Source: Limisphaera sp049537155 (GTDB lineage Bacteria > Verrucomicrobiota > Verrucomicrobiia > Limisphaerales > Limisphaeraceae). Taken from it: DNA of 64,000 nucleotides. Positions 1 to 7,096 of this stretch are shown here, piece after piece. How positions within the stretch are numbered: the stretch's first letter is position 1; each line of letters opens with the position of its first letter. The position numbers were made by a program, and so were the translations under genes. Under the pieces are notes generated by a model. That model worked only from the letters and a program-made list of their open reading frames with translations, made no database searches and was not told where the DNA came from. The DNA is taken from the NCBI RefSeq assembly GCF_049537155.1, contig NZ_JBMVQZ010000004.1, positions 124,001 to 188,000 on the forward strand, read 5' to 3'.

Positions 1-331
1 GGAGAAACAAACCACTGACCCAGAATCCGAAGGGCGGATAGAAGAAAAACGACGGACTGCCGCAACCGTGGTTCGTCTCGAGCAGCCACCGCGGGTACCA
101 TTCGCCGGCCGCAAGCTGTTCCCCAAACGCAACGGTCCACCGCGCATGATGGATGCTGTCGTGACCCCTGGACGGGAACCCATACAGCACCAGCGGCACG
201 GCCACCACCAGCCAGCCCGGCCAGAGGAGCAGAGCCGCCGCATTCACCTCAGCGGCCCACCATCGGCCGGCAAACCGGCGCGGAGGCCGAATCCCTGCCG
301 GGTGCGGATCACGACTGTTCATCCCTCTCAT
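1..331 (-). CDS. Polytopic membrane protein, PTPS-related/YfhO-like, N-terminal fragment
   Basis: Only about the first 110 codons lie in the window; the rest is beyond base 1. Reading the minus strand from the ATG at 331 gives a basic start, a hydrophobic segment (about residues 33-50, ALLLWPGWLVVAVPLVL) and then a soluble stretch with GHDSIHHARW, WYPRWL and GSPSFFFYPP. The pattern H-D-x(4)-H, then YPRW, then GSPxFFxYPP is what I know from the first outer loop of large membrane proteins annotated as 6-pyruvoyl-tetrahydropterin synthase-related, which resemble lipid-linked sugar transferases. In-frame ATGs at 340 and 322 are alternatives. It reads the same way as the cassette genes upstream of it (573 onward), with 241 bases between. 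The family assignment rests on one motif block, so the exact function is open. Confidence 0.65.
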   Translation of the reverse strand, partial: MRGMNSRDPHPAGIRPPRRFAGRWWAAEVNAAALLLWPGWLVVAVPLVLYGFPSRGHDSIHHARWTVAFGEQLAAGEWYPRWLLETNHGCGSPSFFFYPPFGFWVSGLFL

Positions 332-572
332 GGCCCCCATCGCATGGACAATGCCCGGAGGCCTGTCCGCACCCGGCGGGATGTCACCGGCCGTGCGGGA
401 AGATACAACATGACGTGCGAGCCCGGCCCGAATCGTGTGCGTGGACCCTGGAGGAGGTCCCGGCACATGATGAGCGCAAAACGTTGCGCCCGCCCCATTC
501 TGCGATGCCCGGACCGAGGATCATTTGGAGTATGGATGTGGCGTGAGAGCGGACCATGCATGGGGACAGGAC

Positions 573-1721
573 TCACGGCTTGGGCGCGCCGCTGCGGGAC
601 GACCGCTGCCGCAGGGCGTAGATCACCAGAGGCACCAGCACCAGGCCGGCATAGGCCAGCCAGGTGAGGTAGTGACGCATTTGCGGGCGCAGGAAGGCGT
701 CGTACCGCGGGCCGTTGCGGATGTACTCCTCCGCCTGGGCCAGCAGCTCCGGATCGTTCGGCCCCCTCCACGGCTCCCCGGGCTGCAACATGTACGTGGC
801 ACGGAGGAAGAGGCGATGGTTCTCGAGCCGGCGGTAACGGTAGTCCACCACGCGAGTCGGGGCTGGGACCACAGGGACCGGTTGGAACGCTTGGTCAAAT
901 GCCTCCACGTCGGTGGCGCGGATCACCCTGCGCTGCCACGGCTTGCCAGGCGCCGTGTCCATATACCGCACAAGCTCTGCATGTTTAGTAATGTGCCAAC
1001 CATTGGTCAGCAAGTGCTCCAGGCAGACGTATTCATCGCTTACGAATCCGTCAGGAGTCGCTCGATTGAAAGCCAGCATTTCTCGCCAGAAATTGAAGTC
1101 TGAGAGGTTTGCGGACAAGTCCTGTTCGGGTCGCAAAAACTCCTGCATCTCGGGCAGATCCAATGTGCGGTCGCGAACCAGGCGGAGCATTTCCACGGTT
1201 TTTCCGTCGGCGCTCGGAACAATCTGCCATTGGTATCCGAACCGTCTGACATTATCTCGCGATCTACCGAATCTCGGGGCCACCAGACGTCCTCGCGAGT
1301 CCGGCGAGATGTACGCAGGGCGGAAACAATAGGCGACCCAGACGGATGAAATGTAATAGGGATCTTCGGTGTCCAGCAGCCAGAGCGGTGAGGCATAAAC
1401 CGTGCCCCAGAGGACGGTGTTGGTGGCGGGCGCTTCGCCCTCCGATATGGGCCCAGGTCGGAGGGCATAGCTGTTCGTGCCATCCCAGGCGAGAATGAGC
1501 CACTCCTCCGGATTATTCACATTGGTTGCCAACAGTTGCCATCGCTCGCCAGAGAGCCTCACGGTAAACACGATCCGACAGAATTCGTTGCGGTACTCGG
1601 TGCCTTTCTCCGGGTTGTAAGTGTGACCTTCCATTTCTCCGCGTACCTCCCAACTGCTCGCCTGGGAAGAACAGGCAGCGCAAAGGAAGACACTGACAAG
1701 TATGCAAAACACTGCTCTCAT
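573..1721 (-). CDS. Secreted/membrane-anchored protein of unknown function, cassette copy A
   Basis: About 382 residues. I chose the ATG at 1721 because it begins a clear signal sequence (MRAVFCILVSVFLCAACSSQ) whose A-A-C looks like a lipobox; the open frame runs on to 1886 but that extension has no export signal. The middle is beta-rich, with tryptophans and a W-x(n)-DGTNSY motif. A hydrophobic segment near the C-terminus (HYLTWLAYAGLVLVPLVIYAL) is followed by a short basic tail, so the protein should be held in a membrane. It is clearly paralogous to the protein at 3453-4694: both carry YRNE, an LLWGTVY/VLWGTVYxSPL motif, and a nearly identical last ~60 residues. Each copy lies directly downstream of a six-cysteine peptide gene. 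I recognise no named family. A partner, receptor or immunity role for the peptide is speculation. Confidence 0.75.
   Translation of the reverse strand: MRAVFCILVSVFLCAACSSQASSWEVRGEMEGHTYNPEKGTEYRNEFCRIVFTVRLSGERWQLLATNVNNPEEWLILAWDGTNSYALRPGPISEGEAPATNTVLWGTVYASPLWLLDTEDPYYISSVWVAYCFRPAYISPDSRGRLVAPRFGRSRDNVRRFGYQWQIVPSADGKTVEMLRLVRDRTLDLPEMQEFLRPEQDLSANLSDFNFWREMLAFNRATPDGFVSDEYVCLEHLLTNGWHITKHAELVRYMDTAPGKPWQRRVIRATDVEAFDQAFQPVPVVPAPTRVVDYRYRRLENHRLFLRATYMLQPGEPWRGPNDPELLAQAEEYIRNGPRYDAFLRPQMRHYLTWLAYAGLVLVPLVIYALRQRSSRSGAPKP
648..776. repeat. 129-bp identical block shared with 3528-3656
   Basis: Bases 648-776 match 3528-3656 base for base (constant offset of 2880), covering the C-terminal coding parts of the two paralogous proteins. 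Similarity falls off on both sides: the rest of the two genes is only distantly alike. A perfectly identical island inside diverged paralogs is the usual trace of recent gene conversion. Confidence 0.9.
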
Positions 1722-2054
1722 GGCATGAAAGGGCAACGTTTCACGCAACGTGCAGTGGCCGGTGCGTGGATATGCACCCGCGAGTGGCGCGGAGCCGGAC
1801 ATTTTGAGTGGAACGCTCTGTATCTGTTGGCTCGCTGGGATGGCATTGTTCAGAAGAGAACGTCTGCCCGTGGCAGTCCGCCTCATTAGTCCGTAGGTTC
1901 CGCAAGAAGCGCATCAGGTTGCCACGGGCGGAATGAGTATGACCAGGGTGGCGGGAGGCTGGGTCCCGCCACCCGTGTCACTGTTAGCGATGGAGCGCGG
2001 ATCTCCTTTGATTGAGCAACGGTGCGTGCTGGCGCATTGTGGGCGTCCAAGCGC
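1722..2054 (-). promoter_or_regulatory. Gap between peptide A and protein A, with an 11-bp hairpin
   Basis: No gene seen in these 333 bases. Bases 1946-1956 (GGGTGGCGGGA) and 1964-1974 (TCCCGCCACCC) form a perfect 11-bp stem with a 7-base loop, about 80 bases past the stop of peptide A and 225 bases before the start of protein A. No run of T follows the stem on the minus strand, so it is not a textbook terminator. It may act as an attenuator or a 3'-end stabiliser, leaving more peptide message than message for the larger protein. Copy B has an unrelated hairpin in the same place. Confidence 0.5.
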
Positions 2055-2288
2055 CTACTGGGCGACGCATTTGCATGGCTTGCGCGAGTACGCAACGGTC
2101 TGGCAGGTGCCGCGCTCGTCAGAGGATGTGGTGCATTGCGCTCCTTGGTTTGCGCAGCCGTCTTCGTCTTCGTTCACCTTGCATTGTTCTGTGGAGCCGC
2201 CGGATCCTCCTCCGTCCGCTGCTTGGAGGAGGATCCAGGGCAGGGTGAGGGCTGTGACCAACGCGAGTGTTTGGATGGTTCTCTTCAT
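2055..2288 (-). CDS. Secreted six-cysteine peptide, copy A
   Basis: 77 residues. A signal peptide (MKRTIQTLALVTALTLPWIL) ends near LLQA-A and is followed by a Gly/Ser spacer and a core with six cysteines at residues 36, 45, 52, 62, 72 and 74. Copy B (4844-5092) has the same six positions. Between copies the first 35 residues differ at 5 sites while the 39-residue cysteine core differs at 17. A Shine-Dalgarno-like AAAGGA lies 9 bases before the ATG, and a -35/-10 pair (2342-2370) lies about 50 bases upstream. The mature part would be a small, probably disulfide-linked, acidic peptide outside the inner membrane. I know no family with this cysteine pattern (C-x8-C-x6-C-x9-C-x9-C-x-C). Toxin, signal or structural roles are all possible. 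Confidence 0.8.
   Translation of the reverse strand: MKRTIQTLALVTALTLPWILLQAADGGGSGGSTEQCKVNEDEDGCANQGAQCTTSSDERGTCQTVAYSRKPCKCVAQ
2202..2236 (-). promoter_or_regulatory. Hairpin inside the peptide A reading frame
   Basis: GGATCCTCCTCC (2202-2213) and GGAGGAGGATCC (2225-2236) make a perfect 12-bp stem with an 11-base loop, inside the codons for the signal peptide end and Gly spacer. The same stem is kept in copy B at 5006-5040 with one loop change. In the mRNA one arm contains a GGAGGAGG purine run. It could slow or gate translation, or may only reflect Leu-Leu and Gly-Gly codon choice. Confidence 0.5.
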
Positions 2289-2341
2289 GGCGTTGTGTCC
2301 TTTGGGGGTTGTTTGTTTTTCGAACTGACCCTGCGGTTCGG

Positions 2342-2370
2342 ATTGTGGGTTCCTTCCCGGCCAAGGTCAA
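2342..2370 (-). promoter_or_regulatory. Predicted sigma-70 promoter of peptide A
   Basis: On the minus strand TTGACC (2370-2365) and CACAAT (2347-2342) are 17 bases apart, about 50 bases before the start codon. The pair and its flanks (about 2289-2442) are conserved with the region upstream of copy B (5093-5250) at roughly 90 percent, although it is non-coding. That conservation is the main support. Confidence 0.6.
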
Positions 2371-2478
2371 AGCCGAAGTGCGGGTCCGGAACCGGGCGGC
2401 CGGAGCGGCGCGCGGCACGACTGCGAGGTGTCGGAGCCGTGGGGCCGGTGGCTTTGGGTGTGGAAGGCGGCGGTCGTT

Positions 2479-2991
2479 TCACGGGGCGACGGGTTGGGTT
2501 GGGGTGGTCTGCCGGGGAACGTCCCTGGGTTGCAGCAGGGCCGGCAGGGCGCACAGGAGCAGCAGACCCAGGGCCAGCTGGGGCAGCAGGCGGTCCAGTA
2601 CGGGTGGCAGGTGCAGCAGTCGGGCCAACAATCCCAGACAGCCACAGGAAGGTCGGTATCCGTGCAGGTTCAGCGCCCAGCGGTACCAGAGCAGGGTGGC
2701 CACGAAGCCCACCAGCAGCAGGCTGGGGCCCTGTCGGCCGCGGCGGAGGATGCAGACGATCGCAAGGGCAAGCTCCAAGCAGCCGGCCAGCAACTGGACG
2801 GTCAGATCGGAAGCGAACGGGAAGACCAGGTTCGGGATGCGGTCTGAGGCTGCCGGCCAAAGCAGCAGGGCCGTTTTGGAAAGGCCGAACAGCAGGAGAA
2901 CCATGGCTGCGACCAGGTGGGCCGGGCCGGCCACGGTGCGCAGAAAGCTGGACGGGTGAGAGGCTGTGATCGAGGCGCTGTTGAGCGACAT
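2479..2991 (-). CDS. MauE/DoxX-like redox-associated membrane protein
   Basis: 170 residues from the ATG at 2991; the frame is open to 3165 but the upstream part is Pro/Arg-rich and unlike the family. Four hydrophobic segments lie at about residues 22-45, 62-82, 88-106 and 133-153. A C-G-C-L-G motif (Cys116, Cys118) before the last segment matches the CGCFG signature of MauE-type proteins, where MauE is needed to form the many disulfides of a secreted methylamine dehydrogenase subunit. Here it lies just upstream of the promoter of peptide A and downstream of protein B. Its setting next to two six-cysteine secreted peptides suggests it supplies or tunes disulfide formation for them; that link is inference. 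A general DoxX-type membrane protein is the alternative. Confidence 0.7.
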   Translation of the reverse strand: MSLNSASITASHPSSFLRTVAGPAHLVAAMVLLLFGLSKTALLLWPAASDRIPNLVFPFASDLTVQLLAGCLELALAIVCILRRGRQGPSLLLVGFVATLLWYRWALNLHGYRPSCGCLGLLARLLHLPPVLDRLLPQLALGLLLLCALPALLQPRDVPRQTTPTQPVAP

Positions 2992-3452
2992 GATGGGCAG
3001 TGGGGCTGAAAGTCTGGTGAGAAATGGGCGGTTGGTGGTGATGCTTGGAGGTGCCGCGCAAGGCCGTCGCAGGGCATACGGTTGCCGGCCGATCAGGGGC
3101 GCTTTGCCGGGCCGGTGTGAAAGCAGGCTTGCGCGGTTGGGGACGGTGCCGTGAGCCGGGTGCACCTCGGGCGGCGGCAGCGGCCTGAGAGCCTGTTCGG
3201 AGGGTGCTCCGGTGTTTTTGCCCGGTGCTCACGCCGCCGACTCTCTCTCTCTCTCTCTCTCTGCTGTCAAGAACTTTTTTGCTTTGCCGAATGCCGGGGC
3301 GCAGGCCCTTTCGGGCTGGGATCGGCCTGTACGAGAGGGTTGTAAGCCACCCGTTCCGACCACCTGCCGATCTGAGTTTGGGAGGCTGGGAAGGCCGCGC
3401 TGCGCGGGATGGGCAAGGCCGGCAGGTGGCGGTGGAGCGGGAAGTACGGGGT
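2992..3452. other. Non-coding gap between protein B and the MauE-like gene
   Basis: 461 bases with no convincing gene on either strand. It holds the dinucleotide repeat at 3241-3262. No clear promoter for the MauE-like gene was seen, so that gene may be read from further upstream. Confidence 0.5.
3241..3262. repeat. (CT)11 dinucleotide repeat
   Basis: Eleven uninterrupted CT units in a GC-rich setting, about 250 bases upstream of the MauE-like start on the coding (minus) strand, where it reads as (AG)11. Such tracts are prone to slippage and are rare in genomes of this base composition. Confidence 0.95.
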
Positions 3453-4694
3453 TCAAGTGCGGGGAGGCGTGCCGCGGGGCAGGCGCCGGCGCAGTGCATA
3501 GGCCGCCAGGGGCACGATGACCAGCGCGGCATAGGCCAGCCAGGTGAGGTAGTGACGCATTTGCGGGCGCAGGAAGGCGTCGTACCGCGGGCCGTTGCGG
3601 ATGTACTCCTCCGCCTGGGCCAGCAGCTCCGGATCGTTCGGCCCCCTCCACGGCTCGCCCGGCTGCAACACGTACGTGGCACGGAGGAAGAGGAGGTCGT
3701 TTTCAAAGCGGCGGTACCGGTAATCGCGAACCCGCGTGGGCAGGCTCGGTCGAGGAACAGGGTTGAAGGTGTCCGCGTACACGGAGACATTCGTTGTCAG
3801 AAGTACGCGGTGCACCCAAGGTTTTCCGGGTGTGCCGGCGAGATATGAGGTCGCTTCGCTGCGCAACGGGATGTGCCAGCCATTGGTTACAAATCGCTCG
3901 TGGATAAGAAGTTCGAACTGTACGAAACCGCTCGGGGTTTTTCTTGCCACATCGAGGGAGTCCCTCCACTCAAGGTAGGCTGGCAGTGATTCTGGAGGAT
4001 CGAAGTGCGGGTGAAGGAACTGCTCCCTTTCTGAGACATCAAGGCTGGGATCGCGAATGACTCGGAGCAGGTCCACAAAACGGCCATCGCTGCTGGGGAT
4101 GTATTCCCACCGGTAACCGAACACCCCGCTGCCATAACGCAGGGCGCCCGGCAGTGGGGCGACATATCGGCCGTGCCGGTCGGGCCGGATGTAATCGGGC
4201 CTGAAACAATATGCAGCCCAAACGGCACTGGGAGCCGCTTCTGTGTACGTGTCGAGGAGAAGGAGGGGTGATGAGTACACGGTGCCCCACAGAAGGTTTG
4301 ACGGGGTGGCGGCTGGATTCCTGTAAACGAAGGGAGGCCCGAGCACATAGGTGTTGGTGTTGTCCCGGGCAATGATGATCCATGCCTGCGATCGCGAGGT
4401 GTTCGTGGAACGGAGCTGCCACTGCTCCCCGGCGAGCCAGACGCTGAAGACGACGTAAACGTATTCGTTCCTATACTCCGCGCCGGTAAGCGGATTGTAA
4501 GTCCGCCCTTCCATGATGCCGTCTACGCGCAGTACGATACCGGCGTCGGCGCACAACGACCTGCTGGAAGTTGGGAGCAGGAGGCAGAGGAGGAGAAGCC
4601 GGACCAGGGAGCAGGCACAACCTGGCGGGAGTGCACTGGCGGCGGAAAGGGCCTGAGAGGTTCTCGCGTGGGCGGGTCGGACGAGTCCTCGCAT
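3453..4694 (-). CDS. Membrane-anchored protein of unknown function, cassette copy B
   Basis: About 413 residues from the ATG at 4694, chosen because it precedes an export-type hydrophobic stretch (residues about 31-42, LVRLLLLCLLLP). It is a paralog of the protein at 573-1721, with matching order of motifs: EGRTYNP, YRNE, a W-rich strand with DNTNTY, LLWGTVYSSPL, AAYCFRP, then a nearly identical C-terminal end with one membrane segment (HYLTWLAYAALVIVPLAAYAL). The N-terminal two thirds have diverged strongly while the last ~60 residues are nearly unchanged, and part of the DNA there is identical. It sits 149 bases downstream of peptide B on the same strand. Function unknown; the repeated pairing suggests it works with the peptide. 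Confidence 0.75.
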   Translation of the reverse strand: MRGLVRPAHARTSQALSAASALPPGCACSLVRLLLLCLLLPTSSRSLCADAGIVLRVDGIMEGRTYNPLTGAEYRNEYVYVVFSVWLAGEQWQLRSTNTSRSQAWIIIARDNTNTYVLGPPFVYRNPAATPSNLLWGTVYSSPLLLLDTYTEAAPSAVWAAYCFRPDYIRPDRHGRYVAPLPGALRYGSGVFGYRWEYIPSSDGRFVDLLRVIRDPSLDVSEREQFLHPHFDPPESLPAYLEWRDSLDVARKTPSGFVQFELLIHERFVTNGWHIPLRSEATSYLAGTPGKPWVHRVLLTTNVSVYADTFNPVPRPSLPTRVRDYRYRRFENDLLFLRATYVLQPGEPWRGPNDPELLAQAEEYIRNGPRYDAFLRPQMRHYLTWLAYAALVIVPLAAYALRRRLPRGTPPRT

Positions 4695-4732
4695 GGCTGT
4701 GGAAAGGCGGGGAATCAGTACGGGAAAAGCAC

Positions 4733-4778
4733 GGCCCAACCCTGTGGATCCATGGCAGGAACGGCACAGGGTTGGGCC
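4733..4778 (-). promoter_or_regulatory. 14-bp hairpin between peptide B and protein B
   Basis: GGCCCAACCCTGTG (4733-4746) pairs perfectly with CACAGGGTTGGGCC (4765-4778) around an 18-base loop, 66 bases after the stop of peptide B and 39 bases before the start of protein B. On the minus strand the stem is followed by GTGCTTTT. It may be a weak terminator or attenuator. The sequence is unrelated to the hairpin in copy A but the position is the same. Confidence 0.55.
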
Positions 4779-4843
4779 CTGCCTTGGCACGGCTTGCAAT
4801 ATGAACACGGCATGCTGGGACGGTTATCGCATGAGCGACGAAG

Positions 4844-5092
4844 TCAATACTTGGGCATTTGGACCGGGTCGCACTTGCAGGGTTTGGAGGGGTTGTTGAC
4901 TCCCTGACAGGTGCCGGCGTTGCCGTATTGTGTGGTGCAGTTGGCTCCCTGGTTCTCGCAGCCGGTTTGTGTGTCGTCCACCTTGCAGGTTTCTGTGGAG
5001 CTTCCGGATCCTCCTCCATCCGCTGCTTGGAGGAGGATCCAGGGCAGGGTGAGGGCTGCGACGAACGCGAGTGTTTGCATGGTTCTCTTCAT
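4844..5092 (-). CDS. Secreted six-cysteine peptide, copy B
   Basis: 82 residues, paralog of the peptide at 2055-2288. The signal peptide (MKRTMQTLAFVAALTLPWIL) and Gly/Ser spacer are almost unchanged, and the cysteines sit at the same residues (36, 45, 52, 62, 72, 74). The inter-cysteine loops differ at most positions, and the C-terminus is longer (DPVQMPKY). A good Shine-Dalgarno sequence (AGGAG) lies 9 bases before the ATG, and a -35/-10 pair lies at 5146-5174. Protein B follows on the same strand after a hairpin. Conserved leader with variable core is the pattern seen in diversifying secreted peptides. No known family recognised. Confidence 0.8.
   Translation of the reverse strand: MKRTMQTLAFVAALTLPWILLQAADGGGSGSSTETCKVDDTQTGCENQGANCTTQYGNAGTCQGVNNPSKPCKCDPVQMPKY
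5006..5040 (-). promoter_or_regulatory. Hairpin inside the peptide B reading frame
   Basis: Same perfect 12-bp stem as in copy A: GGATCCTCCTCC (5006-5017) and GGAGGAGGATCC (5029-5040), loop of 11 bases. Retained in both copies within the signal peptide/Gly spacer codons. Confidence 0.5.
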
Positions 5093-5501
5093 GACGTTGT
5101 CTCCTGTGGGGGTTGTTTGCTTTTCGAGCTGACCCTGCGGTTCGGATTGTGGGTTCCTTCCCGGCCGGGGTCAAAGCCGAAGTGTGGGTCCGGAACCGGG
5201 CGGCCGGAGCAGCGCGCGGCACAACGGCGAGGTGTCGGAGCCGTGGGACCGCGCTCACGGAGCTCCGCGCTGGAGATCCAGGGCGTCGATGGACCTGCTC
5301 GAGCGGGGCTCCAATGGACTGGGAAAGACGATGGTCGGGCAGGAATGCGGGACAGAGGCGGGTCCCCTGAGGTGTCTCGGGATGGGGAAAAGATGGCCGG
5401 TTTCGAGACACATGGCGGCAGTTGGGAAGCAACAGTTGCCGAAGATGTGGCGGCATCGGCCGGGCGGCGGTCGTGCAACGCATTGATGCCGAGCGTATTG
5501 C
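5093..5501. other. Divergent region between peptide B and the ABC operon
   Basis: 409 bases. The part to about 5250 repeats the upstream region of peptide A (2289-2442). The remainder has no gene. Toward the plus strand, CATTGA and GATAAT are 17 bases apart just before and over the annotated ABC start (about 5481-5509), a weak promoter candidate that would favour a later ABC start codon. Confidence 0.4.
5146..5174 (-). promoter_or_regulatory. Predicted sigma-70 promoter of peptide B
   Basis: TTGACC (5174-5169) and CACAAT (5151-5146) on the minus strand with a 17-base spacer, identical hexamers and spacing to the copy A promoter and the same distance from the start codon. Confidence 0.6.
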
Positions 5502-6320
5502 GTGATAATGATCGGTTCATGCGCACTTGCCTTGCGGGGCACGAAAACTGCTACGCAGGCAGGTGTGGAACCGATCCTGAGGACGGAGCATTTGCGTGTG
5601 GAGTATCCGGCGTCGCGGCGTGGGGAGCCGCCCAAGGTGGCGGTGAAGGACCTGACGTTGCGGGTGTATCCCGGGGAAGTGTTCGGGTTCCTCGGGCCGA
5701 ACGGGGCCGGCAAGACGACCACGATGAACGTCTTGTTGGGGTTTGTGCGGCCCACGAGCGGGGAGGCGTACCTGTTCGGCGTGAATGTGAAGGATCCGAT
5801 TGCGCGGCAGCGGATCGGCTACCTGCCGGAGTTGACGTATTACTATCGGTTCCTGACGGCTGAAGAGATCCTGCGCTTTTACGGGCGGTTGTTCGGGTTG
5901 GGCGGGCCGGAGCTGGACCGGCGGATCGAGCGGTTGCTGAAGCTGGTCGAGCTGGAGCCGGCCCGGAACCGGCAGTTGAAGCATTACTCGAAAGGCATGC
6001 AGCAGCGGGTCGGCCTGGCGCAGGCGCTGATCAACGACCCGGATCTGCTGATCCTGGACGAGCCCACCAGCGGCCTGGACCCGATCGGGCGCATGAAGGT
6101 GCGCGAGATCATCCAACGCCTCAAGAACGAGGGAAAGACCGTCTTCTTTTCCTCTCATGAGCTGGGCGAGGTGGAGACGGTCTGCGACCGGGTGGCGATC
6201 GTGCACCAGGGCGAGCTGAAGGTGGAAGGGCGCGTGGACGAGCTGGTGCGGAGTCATCAGGCGAATCTGGAACAGGTGTTCCTGCGGATCATTGGTTATC
6301 CGACGAGTCTGGCGGCATGA
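5502..6320 (+). CDS. ABC transporter ATP-binding protein (NosF/CcmA type)
   Basis: 272 residues from the GTG at 5502; an ATG at 5508 and a GTG at 5565 (VEPILRTEHL) are later choices, the last nearer to the usual family start. All nucleotide-binding motifs are present: Walker A GPNGAGKT (65-72), signature YSKGMQQR (162-169), Walker B LLILDEP (182-188), and the switch His at about 219 (SSHE). It should hydrolyse ATP at the inner face of the membrane to drive the permease at 6317-7096, whose ATG overlaps its stop. The operon continues into a His-rich TPR protein, which hints at a metal- or maturation-related export role rather than drug export. The substrate cannot be read from the sequence. Confidence 0.9.
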   Translation: MIMIGSCALALRGTKTATQAGVEPILRTEHLRVEYPASRRGEPPKVAVKDLTLRVYPGEVFGFLGPNGAGKTTTMNVLLGFVRPTSGEAYLFGVNVKDPIARQRIGYLPELTYYYRFLTAEEILRFYGRLFGLGGPELDRRIERLLKLVELEPARNRQLKHYSKGMQQRVGLAQALINDPDLLILDEPTSGLDPIGRMKVREIIQRLKNEGKTVFFSSHELGEVETVCDRVAIVHQGELKVEGRVDELVRSHQANLEQVFLRIIGYPTSLAA

Positions 6321-7096
6321 AAACCTGGTTTGCGTTGGCCGGTGTGGTGGTGAGGGAGCTGTATCGGCGGAAGGACTTTTACGTCCTTTTTGTGCTGACG
6401 GCGCTGATCACGTTGTTGCTGGCGTCGGTGGACTTTTTCGAGGACGTCCGGGTGGTGCGTTACCTGCGGGAGGTGACGTTGCTGCTGATCTGGGTTTCTG
6501 CGCTGGTGATCGCCGTGGTCACGGCGGCGCGGCAGATTCCGGCCGAACGGGAGAGCCGGACGATCTTTCCCCTGCTGGCCAAGCCGGTGACGCGCGCGCA
6601 GGTGGTGGTGGGGAAGTTTGCCGGCGTGTGGCTGGCGAGCGGTCTGGCGCTGGCCCTGTTTTACGGTTTCTATCTGCTGGTGGGCGCGCTGCAGGGTGCG
6701 CCCGGGTCGTGGACGCTGGGTCTGCAGGCCTTCTGGCTGCACTGGATGATGCTGGCGGTGGTGGTGAGCATGGCGATCCTCGGGTCGTTGATTTTCAGTG
6801 CGCCGTCGGTGAACAGCACGATTTGTTTCATCGTGGTCGCGGGCATCCTCCTGCTGGCGGGTCACCTGAACGTGATCGCCGCGGCCCAGCCGGATCCCTG
6901 GGGGTCGGTGGTGTACGGCCTGTACTACGCGCTGCCGCATCTGGAGTTGTTCGACGTGCGCGATCTGTTGATCCACGAACATCCGCCGGTGGCCTGGGGC
7001 GCGGTGGGCGTGGCCACCTTGTACGCCGCCGTGTACGCGGGGCTCTTTCTCCTGGGGGCGTGGTGGATCTTCCGCAAGAAGGCGTTGCCGACATGA
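6317..7096 (+). CDS. ABC-2 type permease (NosY-like)
   Basis: 259 residues with about six hydrophobic segments, starting near residues 20-38 and ending with a segment that leads into a short basic tail (RKKALPT). A charged cytoplasmic loop after the second segment (PAERESRTIFPLLAKP) is typical of the ABC-2/NosY group, where it contacts the ATPase. The start codon overlaps the stop of the ATPase gene (ATGA), so the two are translationally coupled. The stop in turn overlaps the start of the TPR gene. Its role is the membrane channel of the exporter; the substrate is unknown. Confidence 0.85.
   Translation: MKTWFALAGVVVRELYRRKDFYVLFVLTALITLLLASVDFFEDVRVVRYLREVTLLLIWVSALVIAVVTAARQIPAERESRTIFPLLAKPVTRAQVVVGKFAGVWLASGLALALFYGFYLLVGALQGAPGSWTLGLQAFWLHWMMLAVVVSMAILGSLIFSAPSVNSTICFIVVAGILLLAGHLNVIAAAQPDPWGSVVYGLYYALPHLELFDVRDLLIHEHPPVAWGAVGVATLYAAVYAGLFLLGAWWIFRKKALPT

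Noticed and set aside
68..667. 199-codon plus-strand frame at the left edge
   Set aside because: It overlays the clipped membrane protein and cassette protein A on the other strand, and its residues are Arg/Pro-rich without motif.
573..5250. Insertion sequence or transposon as the cause of the cassette duplication
   Set aside because: No transposase, no terminal inverted repeats and no target-site repeats were seen around either half.
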